From positions 124,001 through 188,000 of the forward strand of contig NZ_VITR01000006.1 in assembly GCF_007827955.1 (NCBI RefSeq): DNA of 64,000 bases, in the 5' to 3' direction. The translations under genes and the position numbers were made by a program. A model generated the notes under the pieces. The model searched no databases. It worked only from the letters and a program-made list of their open reading frames with translations, and had not been told where the DNA came from. Below, piece by piece: positions 46,703 to 54,394 of this stretch; position 1 is the first letter of the stretch; each line of letters starts with the position of its first letter. Origin of the DNA: Nitrospirillum pindoramense (lineage in GTDB: Bacteria; Pseudomonadota; Alphaproteobacteria; Azospirillales; Azospirillaceae).

Positions 46703-47086
46703 TCAGGCGGCCGCGGCGGCCTTTTTGAGGTCCATATTTTCCTTCCAGAGCCTCATTAGGGCGGCGAAGGGCCCGTCGACATAGTTCTGGTAGATTGGCA
46801 TGGTCGCAGGATCGCGGTCGGATTTCCGGGCCAGAGCAGCGATGATGTCATCCGATTCCGTGATGAATTGGCCAGGCTGGATATGGGCCGCCGGAAAGCT
46901 CACTTTATCCAAGTGATCCTTGAGCTCGGCGCGGACCGTGTCTTCCTGCGGCGTTCCACTGCCGAAGTCGCGTGTCTCGACTTCGGCGCCAAGGCCCGCC
47001 TCCAGGATGAACAGGCGGATCTTCATACAAAAAGGGCAATTTTGCTTCAGATAGACGATGGGCTTGAAGGCTTCGGTCATGCTCAT
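46703..47086 (-). CDS. glutaredoxin-like / GST N-terminal domain protein
   Basis: Encodes 127 residues from ATG 47086, with a strong AAGGAGA site (47087-47096). It has a thioredoxin fold with the dithiol motif CPFC (KPIVYLKQNCPFCMKIRLF) as in glutaredoxins. SFPAAHIQPGQFITESDDIIAAL follows the cis-Pro and the ES(D/N)-type glutathione-binding loop (GQFITESDDI). The tail is short and helical, so it is a stand-alone GST-N/glutaredoxin. Overlaps the end of the dioxygenase gene by 4 bases, so it is translationally coupled to it. Confidence 0.85.
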   Translation of the reverse strand: MSMTEAFKPIVYLKQNCPFCMKIRLFILEAGLGAEVETRDFGSGTPQEDTVRAELKDHLDKVSFPAAHIQPGQFITESDDIIAALARKSDRDPATMPIYQNYVDGPFAALMRLWKENMDLKKAAAAA

Positions 47087-47931
47087 TCTCCTTGAGAAGG
47101 GGCGGCAGGAAGCGGGCCAAAGCGGAAGCTCGAAGCCGTGATTCCTCCGGCGAAATCGGCCTGGTGATAACTAAGGGCCGCAGGCTCCGCCTCGGCGGCG
47201 CCGACGGCCACCATCAGAGGAATCAAATGGTCTTCACGCGGATGCGCTCTGCGCGCCGCAGGTGCTTGTTCCCAGTCCAAGAGGCGGGCCACACGGGCAT
47301 CAGGTGCGGCATGGATCACGGTCTGCTGCAGCCAGTCGTCGAACTGGCGTGAAGACTCGCGGCTGGCCTCAGTGCTCATTCTCGACAGGTTGTGGAAGCT
47401 CAAGCCGCTGCCAATGATCAGAACGCCTTCGTCGCGGAGCGGCGCAAGCGCCCGACCGACCGCGATATGCAGCGCGGGATCGAGCCCCACGTTGAGCGAG
47501 AGCTGGACGACGGGGATATCCTCATCGGGATAGAGGGGTTTCATGATGCTGAAAGTGCCGTGATCGAAGCCACGGGCCGGATCGAGCCTCGCCCCTATTC
47601 CGGCGGCACCCAGCAGTTCACACACCCGGCGCGCCAGCTCTGGTGAACCCGGCGCGGCATAGCGGATGTGATAGAGATACTCTGGAAAGCCACCATAGTC
47701 GTAGACCATGCCGGGCCGTTCGCCGGATGAGATCGCAAAGCCGTCGTCCTCCCAGTGACCGGAGATCACGAGAACGGAACGCGGCAGGTCGCGCAGTTCG
47801 GCGCGCATCTCGATCAGCGATTGCTCCAACTTGTCAAAGTGGCGGCGAAACTCGCCCGTCATATACGGCCAGGGGCCTCCGCCGTGGCTGATGAAATAGG
47901 TCGGCAGGCGTCCCGCGCTCACGATTGACAT
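47083..47931 (-). CDS. extradiol dioxygenase, DODA/YgiD type
   Basis: Encodes 282 residues from ATG 47931 (MSIVSAGRLPTYFISHGGG). A class III extradiol ring-cleavage enzyme of the 4,5-DOPA dioxygenase family: LPTYFISHGGGPW carries the first iron ligand His, LVISGHWEDDGFAIS the second, and GFDHGTFSIMKPLYPDEDIPVVQLSL the Glu/His region, followed by LIIGSGLSFHNL. E. coli YgiD is a zinc protein that acts on L-DOPA in vitro. The open frame further upstream (47958) adds only seven residues. The ribosome site at 47931 is very close (AAGG). It is the first gene of the redox cluster, divergent from LysR. Confidence 0.9.
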   Translation of the reverse strand: MSIVSAGRLPTYFISHGGGPWPYMTGEFRRHFDKLEQSLIEMRAELRDLPRSVLVISGHWEDDGFAISSGERPGMVYDYGGFPEYLYHIRYAAPGSPELARRVCELLGAAGIGARLDPARGFDHGTFSIMKPLYPDEDIPVVQLSLNVGLDPALHIAVGRALAPLRDEGVLIIGSGLSFHNLSRMSTEASRESSRQFDDWLQQTVIHAAPDARVARLLDWEQAPAARRAHPREDHLIPLMVAVGAAEAEPAALSYHQADFAGGITASSFRFGPLPAAPSQGE

Positions 47932-48064
47932 CCTTGCTATGTCCCAAACTGTGGGCACCGCGGTTTTGGGTCAGCGGCGCTTTGCCACCACCAAGGTGAT
48001 GGTTTCCTTTTGGTGGAACAACCGCGCTTCCATTGATGAAGTGTTTCTTCTATGTTGATGATCG
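47932..48064. promoter_or_regulatory. divergent promoter region of the redox operon and lysR
   Basis: 133 bases between divergent genes, relatively A+T-rich (about 48000-48064). It contains the loose LysR-type boxes expected here (for example TTTCCTTTTGGTGGAACAA and AAGTGTTTCTTCT stretches), but no convincing T-N11-A palindrome could be fixed by eye. Probably the operator of the LysR regulator for both directions. Confidence 0.4.
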
Positions 48065-48979
48065 ATGGATACGTTGATGAGTTTGCGGGTATTTTGCACG
48101 GTGGCCGAGTTGGAGAGCTTCACGGCTGCCTCGCTCCGCCTTGGCCTGTCACCGGCCATGACCAGCAAGCATGTGCAGCGCCTGGAGGATCGGCTGGGCA
48201 TTCGGTTGCTCAACCGCACCAGCCGCCATGTCAGCCTGACAGAGGCAGGCGCGCTTTATCTCGCGCAAGCCCGGCAGGCCCTTGACGGTCTGGACGAGGT
48301 CGAGGCGGCGCTCAGCAACGTCGCACTCTCACCGCGCGGAACGCTCAAGGTCAGCGCGCCTGTCTGGATCGCGAACGCCATGATGGCCGGCGTGTTGGCC
48401 GAGTATCACCGGCGCTACCCCGATGTATGCCTCGATCTTGATCTGAGCGGCCGGATCGTCAATCTGGTCGACGAGGGCTTCGACCTTGCGCTTCGCGCCA
48501 CGGCGCCCGACCGTCTCGATCCCGGCCTGATAGCCCGCCCGCTCGGCCAAATAGACTTCCGCCTGGTCGCCGCGCCCTCCTATCTCGAGCGCACGGGCCG
48601 TATCGCCAGGATTGCAGATCTCAATGGACATCAAATGCTGATGTACAGCGGCGTCAACATCGGACCGGATCTCACGTTCAACGGACCGGAGGGGCCTGAG
48701 ACTGTCCGCTTCCGCATCGTGCTTCGAAGCGGGAACGAGACCATCCTTCATTTGGCGGCAGTCGAAGGAATGGGCCTTGCTCTGCTCCCTTTCTGGATGG
48801 TCCAGCCCGACGTCGCCGCCGGACGGCTGGAGGCCGTGCTACCGGGCACGGCGGCATTCAGCACAACGCTCCATGCGGTTTACCCAAGCCGCAAATATCT
48901 CTCAGCCAAAGTCAGAACCTTTATCGACTACCTAGCGTCGCACAATGGCCCTTGCACCTATGGCCTGCCCCCGAAATAG
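48065..48979 (+). CDS. LysR family transcriptional regulator
   Basis: Encodes 304 residues. N-terminal helix-turn-helix: MSLRVFCTVAELESFTAASLRLGLSPAMTSKHVQRLEDRLGIRLLNR, quoted by its ends, matching LysR residues 1-60. An effector-binding domain follows, with VDEGFDLALRATAPDRLDPGLIARPLG and the GxLLPFW-like ALLPFWMVQPDVAAGRL near the end. It lies divergent from the dioxygenase-glutaredoxin-DoxX-QOR operon, so it most likely controls that operon in response to an aromatic or quinone-like compound. Confidence 0.92.
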   Translation: MDTLMSLRVFCTVAELESFTAASLRLGLSPAMTSKHVQRLEDRLGIRLLNRTSRHVSLTEAGALYLAQARQALDGLDEVEAALSNVALSPRGTLKVSAPVWIANAMMAGVLAEYHRRYPDVCLDLDLSGRIVNLVDEGFDLALRATAPDRLDPGLIARPLGQIDFRLVAAPSYLERTGRIARIADLNGHQMLMYSGVNIGPDLTFNGPEGPETVRFRIVLRSGNETILHLAAVEGMGLALLPFWMVQPDVAAGRLEAVLPGTAAFSTTLHAVYPSRKYLSAKVRTFIDYLASHNGPCTYGLPPK

Positions 48980-49130
48980 TTGCATCGGCGATGCCGCTCG
49001 CCCATCGCAGATATGGTCGATATTGACGGGAATGCGCCACCGTCACGTCACCATGCGCTTTCGAAGTCGCTCAACACCGTCCCGTTGCGGTTGCGGGTCG
49101 ATCAGGGGGTAGGCGTTTCGGCTCTAAACC

Positions 49131-51482
49131 CTATCCCAAAAGCACCCTGGCGCATGCATCGACGATGGCGTCGGCGTCGAGACCCTGGGCTTGGTAAAGG
49201 TCCGGGATGTCGGCGGACTGGCCGAACTTTTCCACGCCCAGCGCCGCCACCGCCTGGCCACGCACCGACCCCAGCCAGGAGAGCGTCGCCGGATGCCCGT
49301 CAATGACGGTCACCAGGCGGGCGTCGGGCGGCAGCGCGGACAGCAGGTGGTGCACATGGGCGTCCCACCCGCGCCCCTGGCGCTGGGCCGCCGTCCAGCC
49401 GGCGTGCAGCCGGTCGGGGGAGGTCACCGCCAACAGGCCGGCGCCGGGGCAATCCTCCAGCACCTGGGCGTGGGCCTCCAGCGCCTCCGGCGCCAGGGCG
49501 CCGCAATAGACGATGGCGAATTCCGCGTCCGGTGCCGGGGGGCGCAGCCAATAGCCCCCCTGGATGACGGCGTCACGGTCCAGGCCCCCTGATTCCCCCC
49601 GCCGGGGCTGGTCCACCTGGCGGGTGCTGAGGCGCAGGTAGAGGGAGCCGCCGTCCGGCCGCTGCATATGGTCGAAGCCCCAGGCCATGATGGCGGCCAG
49701 TTCATCCACGAAGGCGGGCTCATAGCTGGAGACGTTGGGCAGGCCCATGCCGATCAGGGGCGTGACGATGGATTGGTGCGCCCCGCCTTCCGGCGCCAGG
49801 GTGACGCCCGAGGGGGTGGCCACCACCATGAAGCGGGCGTCCTGGTAGGCCGCGTAGTTCATGGCGTCCAGGCCGCGCTTGATGAAGGGGTCGTAGAGCG
49901 TGCCGATGGGCAGCAGCCGGGCCCCGAACAAGTCATGGCTGAGGCCCAATGCCGCCAGCATCAGGAACAGGTTGTGCTCGGCGATGCCCAACTCGATGTG
50001 CTGGCCACCGGGGGCGCCCTGCCAGCGCTGGGCGGACACCACCTTCTGTTCGCGGAAAATGTCCTGGGTCTCCTGCCGCGCGAACAGGCCACGCCGGTTC
50101 ACCCAGGGACCCAGATTGGTGGATACGGTGACATCGGGCGAGGTGGTGACGATGCGGGCGGCCAGGTCGTCGTCACCTTTGGCGATCTCGCCCAAGATCT
50201 TGCCGAAGCCCTCCTGCGTCGACATGCGGGCGCCCAAATCCACCGCCAGGGTGGACGGCACCGGGATGGCCGCGCTCTTGAGGCGACGGCTGGCCCCCTT
50301 GGGCCCCGTTCCTTGCGCGAAAGGAACCTGGGCGAGGAAGGCGTCAAGGTCGCCCGGATCCACGTCCAGGCCGGCATGCCGGTCCCACTCCTGGCCCTCG
50401 GCCAGGCCGCAAGCCACCTTGAAGGCGGCCATCTGCTCCGGATTCATCAGGCCGGCATGGTTGTCCTTGTGCCCCTGGAAGGGCAGCCCCCGGCCCTTGA
50501 CCGTGTAGGCGATGAAGCAGGCCGGCCGGTCGTCGGTGGTGCCGTGGAAGGTTTCCAGCAGGGTGGGCAGGTCATGGCCCGCCAAGTTGGTCATGAGCCC
50601 GCCCAGGGCCGCGTCGTCATGGGCGTCCAGGATATGGCGGATACCGCGGGTGTCGCCCAGGTCGCGACTCAACGCCTCGCGCCAGGCGGCCCCGCCCTTG
50701 AAGGTCAGCGCGGAATAGAGCTGGTTGGGGCAGGTGTCGATCCACTGGCGCAAGGCGTCGCCGCCCTCCTGCGCGAAGGCGGCCTGCAGCTTCTTGCCGT
50801 ACTTCAGGATCTGCACGTTCCAGTCCAGCGAGCGGAACATGCCCTCGATCGGCACCCACAGCCGGTCCGACACCACGCTGTCCAGGCTCTGGCGGTTATA
50901 GTCGATGATCCACCAGGTATTGCGCAGATCGTGCTTCCAGCCTTCCAGCATGGCCTCGAAGACGTTGCCCTCGTCCATCTCCGCGTCGCCCACCAGGGCG
51001 ACCATGCGCCCCTCCGGCTGGTCCGACAGCCCCTTCAGCCGCACATAATCCTGCACCAGGGAGGCGAAGGCGGTGACCGCCACGCCCAGCCCCACCGATC
51101 CAGTGGAAAAATCCACATCATCGGTGTCCTTGGTGCGCGACGGATAGCTTTGCGCGCCCCCCAGGGCGCGGAAACGTTCCAGCTTCTCCCGAGTCTGGCG
51201 GCCCAGCATGTACTGGATGGCGTGAAAGACGGGGCTGGCGTGGGGTTTCACCGCCACCCGGTCCTGCGGCCGCAGAACGTCGAAGTAAAGCGCCGTCATG
51301 ATGCTCGCCAGCGAGGCGCTGGAGGCCTGATGGCCGCCCACCTTCAAACCGTCGCGCGACGGGCGGATATGGTTGGCGTTGTGGATGGTCCAGGCCGACA
51401 GCCAGAGCACCTTGCGCTCCAGCGCCTCCAGCAGGCGGATCTTGTCGGGGTGGGTGGCCGAAACGGTCGAGGCGTCAGGCAT
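49131..51482 (-). CDS. AceE-like/transketolase-family thiamine-diphosphate E1 enzyme
   Basis: Encodes 783 residues. N-terminal thiamine-diphosphate domain: HASPVFHAIQYMLGRQ, YPSRTKDTDDVDFSTGSVGLGVAV, then the TPP motif ALVGDAEMDEGNVFEAMLEG...NTWWIIDYNRQSLD. The pyrimidine-binding and C-terminal domains follow: LGISEHNLF-like LGIAEHNLFLMLAALGLS, TLYDPFIKRGLDAMNYAAY, and SYEPAFVDELAAIMAWGF. It resembles the homodimeric pyruvate dehydrogenase E1 (AceE) more than ribulose transketolase, but is about 100 residues shorter than enteric AceE. No E2 or E3 gene is nearby, so the substrate and partners are unknown. Monocistronic by spacing. Confidence 0.88.
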   Translation of the reverse strand: MPDASTVSATHPDKIRLLEALERKVLWLSAWTIHNANHIRPSRDGLKVGGHQASSASLASIMTALYFDVLRPQDRVAVKPHASPVFHAIQYMLGRQTREKLERFRALGGAQSYPSRTKDTDDVDFSTGSVGLGVAVTAFASLVQDYVRLKGLSDQPEGRMVALVGDAEMDEGNVFEAMLEGWKHDLRNTWWIIDYNRQSLDSVVSDRLWVPIEGMFRSLDWNVQILKYGKKLQAAFAQEGGDALRQWIDTCPNQLYSALTFKGGAAWREALSRDLGDTRGIRHILDAHDDAALGGLMTNLAGHDLPTLLETFHGTTDDRPACFIAYTVKGRGLPFQGHKDNHAGLMNPEQMAAFKVACGLAEGQEWDRHAGLDVDPGDLDAFLAQVPFAQGTGPKGASRRLKSAAIPVPSTLAVDLGARMSTQEGFGKILGEIAKGDDDLAARIVTTSPDVTVSTNLGPWVNRRGLFARQETQDIFREQKVVSAQRWQGAPGGQHIELGIAEHNLFLMLAALGLSHDLFGARLLPIGTLYDPFIKRGLDAMNYAAYQDARFMVVATPSGVTLAPEGGAHQSIVTPLIGMGLPNVSSYEPAFVDELAAIMAWGFDHMQRPDGGSLYLRLSTRQVDQPRRGESGGLDRDAVIQGGYWLRPPAPDAEFAIVYCGALAPEALEAHAQVLEDCPGAGLLAVTSPDRLHAGWTAAQRQGRGWDAHVHHLLSALPPDARLVTVIDGHPATLSWLGSVRGQAVAALGVEKFGQSADIPDLYQAQGLDADAIVDACARVLLG

Positions 51483-51625
51483 GCCGCGTGTCTTCCCTCA
51501 GGGGTGGGGCGCCCATGGGCCGAAGGCCCGGCGCCCGCTCATGCCCAGGGTTATAGACCCGCGCGCGGCGCCCCTGAAGACCGGTGTTCAAAATTTTTGG
51601 CGCCTGAAAGTTTTGACACCACGCG

Positions 51626-53518
51626 CTAACCCTCCCGGGTGGCCGCCTGGGACCGCACGGCCGGACGCGCGCCATCCTCTGGCCCTTGCAGCACCCCCTC
51701 GATGGCGGCGCGCAGAACCTCTGGCAGGTAGGGCTTGTGGATCAGGGTGCAGCCGGTGGCCGACGCCTCCTGGATGCGGGCGGGATCGGTATCCCCCGTC
51801 ACGATGATGCCCGGAAGGTGGCGCCGCAGTTCATTGCCCAGGCGGGCCACCAGTTGCACGCCGTTGAGTTGGCCGGGCAGGCGGAAGTCGCTGATCACCA
51901 GGCCGGGCAGGGGACCGGCACCGCGGATGGCGACCATGGCCTCGTCGGAACCGGCTGCGGTGATGACGCGATACCCCCAGCTTTCGATGATGGCGCCCAG
52001 CGCGAGGCGCTGCAGCGGGTCATCCTCCACCGCCAGGATGGTCCGCGGGTCGCAGTCGCGTTGGGCCGGACGCTGGCTGTCCCGGGGAAAGGCCACCAGA
52101 CTGTCGCCGCCGGGCGCCACCGCCGCCGGCACGGCGGGCACCACGAGCGAGAAGACGGAACCGCGGCCGGGAAGGGAGCGCACCGTGACGGGAATGCCCA
52201 GCAGGCGGGCCATGCGGCGGACGATGCCCAGCCCCAAGCCCAGGCCCTTGGCCCGGTCCCGCTCGGGGTTGTTCAGCTGAACAAAATCCTCGAAGACGGC
52301 GCCTAATTGATCCGGGGCGATCCCGGCGCCGGTGTCCCAAACCTGGACCAGCATGGCATCGCCCCGCCGACGGGTGGAAACCAGCACGCGCCCCCCGCGT
52401 GGGGTGTAGCGCACGGCGTTCGTCAGCAGGTTGCGCAGAATGCATTTCAGCAGGACGGGGTCGGTATCCGCCTCCGCCAGCGCCGCCTGCGGGCCGGCCT
52501 TGGCGCTTGGACGCAGGCGGATGTCCACGCCCGCCTTCTCCGCGTCGCCGCGGATGGCGCTGACCAAGCCGGCCAGGGTATTTTCCAACGAAAAGCGCTG
52601 GGGGTTCACCCGCACCGTGCCGGCGTCCAGCACCGATATGTCCAGCAGGGCGCGCAACAGTTCCTCGCCAGAGGACAGCGCCTCGCCCATGCCGGCGATG
52701 AGCTTGCGGTCCAACGCCGTCGCCACGCCGGTGATCGCGGCGCCCAGCGTCGCCCGCTCGCTCAACATGGTGTGATAGAGGCGCATGGTCTGCAACGGCT
52801 GGCGCAGGTCGTGGCTGATGGCCGCGAGGAAGACCGACTTGGCGCGGTTGGCCTTCTCCGCCTCCTCCGCCCGCGCTTGGCTTTCCGCCAATGCCGCGTC
52901 CAGGGATTCATAAAGCTGGACGTTGGTCAGCGCGACCGCGGTGGAATGGGCCACCGCCTGCAACAACGCGACCTCTTCCGGCGCCGGCTGGCGCACCGCC
53001 GCCCAATAGGCGCCGATGGCGGCGATCGGCTCATCCACGCGCACGGGCACCATCACCAGGCTTTTCACGAAGGTGGGACGATAGGCGTCGTGGGGAACGC
53101 GGTCGTCCTGGTAAATGTCTGGAATGACCGCCGGCTGGCGGTTCAGCATGGCCCAGCCGGAAATGCAGGTGGACAAGAGGAAGCGGCGCCCCTTCCACAA
53201 GGGACCGACGGCATCCTCATCCACGTAGTGGCACAGATCCCCCTCGCGCAGGACGATGGTGACGCCGTCAGCACCGCTCAGCGTGCGAGCGGCACGGCGC
53301 ACCAGGGCCATGACACTGGCCATGTCGCGGCAGAATGACAGCGCCTGAACCAGCTCGATCAAACCCGCCGCGGGACCGTCAACGGCCACCAGGGGGGCCT
53401 GCGAGGTCATGGGAACGGGTGTCTGTGTGACCAAGGGGGATGTGAGCCTCAAAGGGGCCGCGGACGTGCCCGGCTGGACGACATCCGCCGTGGGGGGAAT
53501 CGCGTCTTTCCATCCCAT
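51626..53518 (-). CDS. GAF-domain hybrid histidine kinase
   Basis: Encodes 630 residues and is soluble. An N-terminal GAF domain (about 60-200; RFLLSTCISGWAMLNRQPAVIPDIYQDDR) would sense a small ligand. The dimerisation and phosphoacceptor helix AAISHDLRQPLQTMRLYHTML has His near residue 237. The HATPase has ILRNLLTNAVRYTPRGG (N-box), VWDTGAGIAPDQLGAVFEDF and AKGLGLGLGIVRRMARLLG. A C-terminal receiver domain (about 500-620) has TILAVEDDP, the acceptor aspartate in LVISDFRLPG, and TGDTDP. DNA-binding output is absent, so it signals to an unknown partner. An ATG at 53407 (MTSQAPLVAVDG) is an alternative start. Confidence 0.9.
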   Translation of the reverse strand: MGWKDAIPPTADVVQPGTSAAPLRLTSPLVTQTPVPMTSQAPLVAVDGPAAGLIELVQALSFCRDMASVMALVRRAARTLSGADGVTIVLREGDLCHYVDEDAVGPLWKGRRFLLSTCISGWAMLNRQPAVIPDIYQDDRVPHDAYRPTFVKSLVMVPVRVDEPIAAIGAYWAAVRQPAPEEVALLQAVAHSTAVALTNVQLYESLDAALAESQARAEEAEKANRAKSVFLAAISHDLRQPLQTMRLYHTMLSERATLGAAITGVATALDRKLIAGMGEALSSGEELLRALLDISVLDAGTVRVNPQRFSLENTLAGLVSAIRGDAEKAGVDIRLRPSAKAGPQAALAEADTDPVLLKCILRNLLTNAVRYTPRGGRVLVSTRRRGDAMLVQVWDTGAGIAPDQLGAVFEDFVQLNNPERDRAKGLGLGLGIVRRMARLLGIPVTVRSLPGRGSVFSLVVPAVPAAVAPGGDSLVAFPRDSQRPAQRDCDPRTILAVEDDPLQRLALGAIIESWGYRVITAAGSDEAMVAIRGAGPLPGLVISDFRLPGQLNGVQLVARLGNELRRHLPGIIVTGDTDPARIQEASATGCTLIHKPYLPEVLRAAIEGVLQGPEDGARPAVRSQAATREG

Positions 53519-53560
53519 GCCGTCCGCCCCGTTCGCATCCGTTCGGGGACACCGATGGCG

Positions 53561-53584
53561 GCCGGTTACACAGAACCGGCCTTC
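53561..53584. other. 8-bp hairpin
   Basis: GGCCGGTT/AACCGGCC around ACACAG, between the kinase start at 53518 and the stop at 53690 of the next minus-strand gene. It may help end the short gene's transcript, though no T-run follows on the minus strand. Confidence 0.4.
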
Positions 53585-53689
53585 TTGAACGGAGGCCCCA
53601 GATAAGACGATGGGGACATTCCGCCAGTTGTTCCAGCGTGCTAGCGGGCTACCCCGTCAGGCGAGGCGGGCGGCGACGGGCGCCCTGGC

Positions 53690-53941
53690 TCAGTTGACCA
53701 CGCGCTCGTTGAACAGCCGGCTGAAGCTTTCCGCCGACAGGGTGCGCTGGTCCGGGGCGCTGCTGCCCTCGGGCAGGTTATTGCGCACCATGAAGCGCAC
53801 ATGCGGGATATGGAAACTGTCCGTGGTGATGGTCAAAACCTCCGCCGTTTCCGTGACACTGCCGGAAACGACGCGACGGTACTGCGCACCGACCTGCAAC
53901 GGATCGTCCAGGCGCGACCGGCGAAAAAGAGAGAAGCCCAC
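53690..53941 (-). CDS. small conserved protein with GTG start
   Basis: Encodes 83 residues. I start it at GTG 53941, preceded at the right distance by AGGGGGG; the frame continues upstream to 54181, but that part has odd composition (many Trp, Cys) and no similarity to real protein. The body is beta-rich: GAQYRRVVSGSVTETAEVLTITTDSFHIPHVRF, followed by a short C-terminal helix (SAESFSRLFNERVVN). Proteins with this YRRV...ETAEVL...GIPHVRF pattern are, to my memory, a common small family in Alphaproteobacteria, function unknown. Isolated, next to an A+T-rich gap. Confidence 0.62.
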   Translation of the reverse strand: MGFSLFRRSRLDDPLQVGAQYRRVVSGSVTETAEVLTITTDSFHIPHVRFMVRNNLPEGSSAPDQRTLSAESFSRLFNERVVN

Positions 53942-54394
53942 ACCCGCCCCCCTATAAAGCAGGCACCACGGCCGACCCCAGACAACGGGGCGATGATCGG
54001 CCACGGCGCCAGACGTTCGGGATAAAGGCCCCGCCGCCTTGCCCCACCCGCGCCAGCTCGACCCAAACCACAACCAAAACGTGATTCGCGAATACTTGAA
54101 ACGCGAAGCGCGACCCAAACTGCGAAAGACACAGATGCCGCAAGCAGAGATGGTTCGGTGTGTGGATATTGCGCCGGTCAATCGCCCCCCCTGTTGAGGA
54201 CGACTGTCGCAAGGCAGTTTCAGTTCGAATTGGAGAGTATCCGATTGTTTTTATAGGGGCAATGCTTTTGGTGTATGCCGAAAATCGAATTTCAAATATT
54301 CCCCTTCACCCTTCATGGGCATCGAGGAGACCTGAAAAGGTCGTGACGGCCGCCAAGGAGACGGCACGGCATTATATGCAATTTTACGGGTTTT
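53942..54394. other. A+T-richer non-coding region
   Basis: About 450 bases of lower GC than the rest of the window, particularly 54180-54400. On the minus strand it has a TATAAT (plus-strand ATTATA, about 54372-54377) and a TTGACC. Weak open frames occur on both strands but lack ribosome sites and protein-like composition. It may be the long leader of the 53690-53941 gene, a decayed gene, or an unseen small RNA. Confidence 0.35.

Noticed and set aside
53942-54181. The N-terminal 80 residues of the 163-residue frame ending at 53690
   Set aside because: Rich in Trp, Cys and Arg, with no conserved look; a GTG with a proper ribosome site at 53941 is better.
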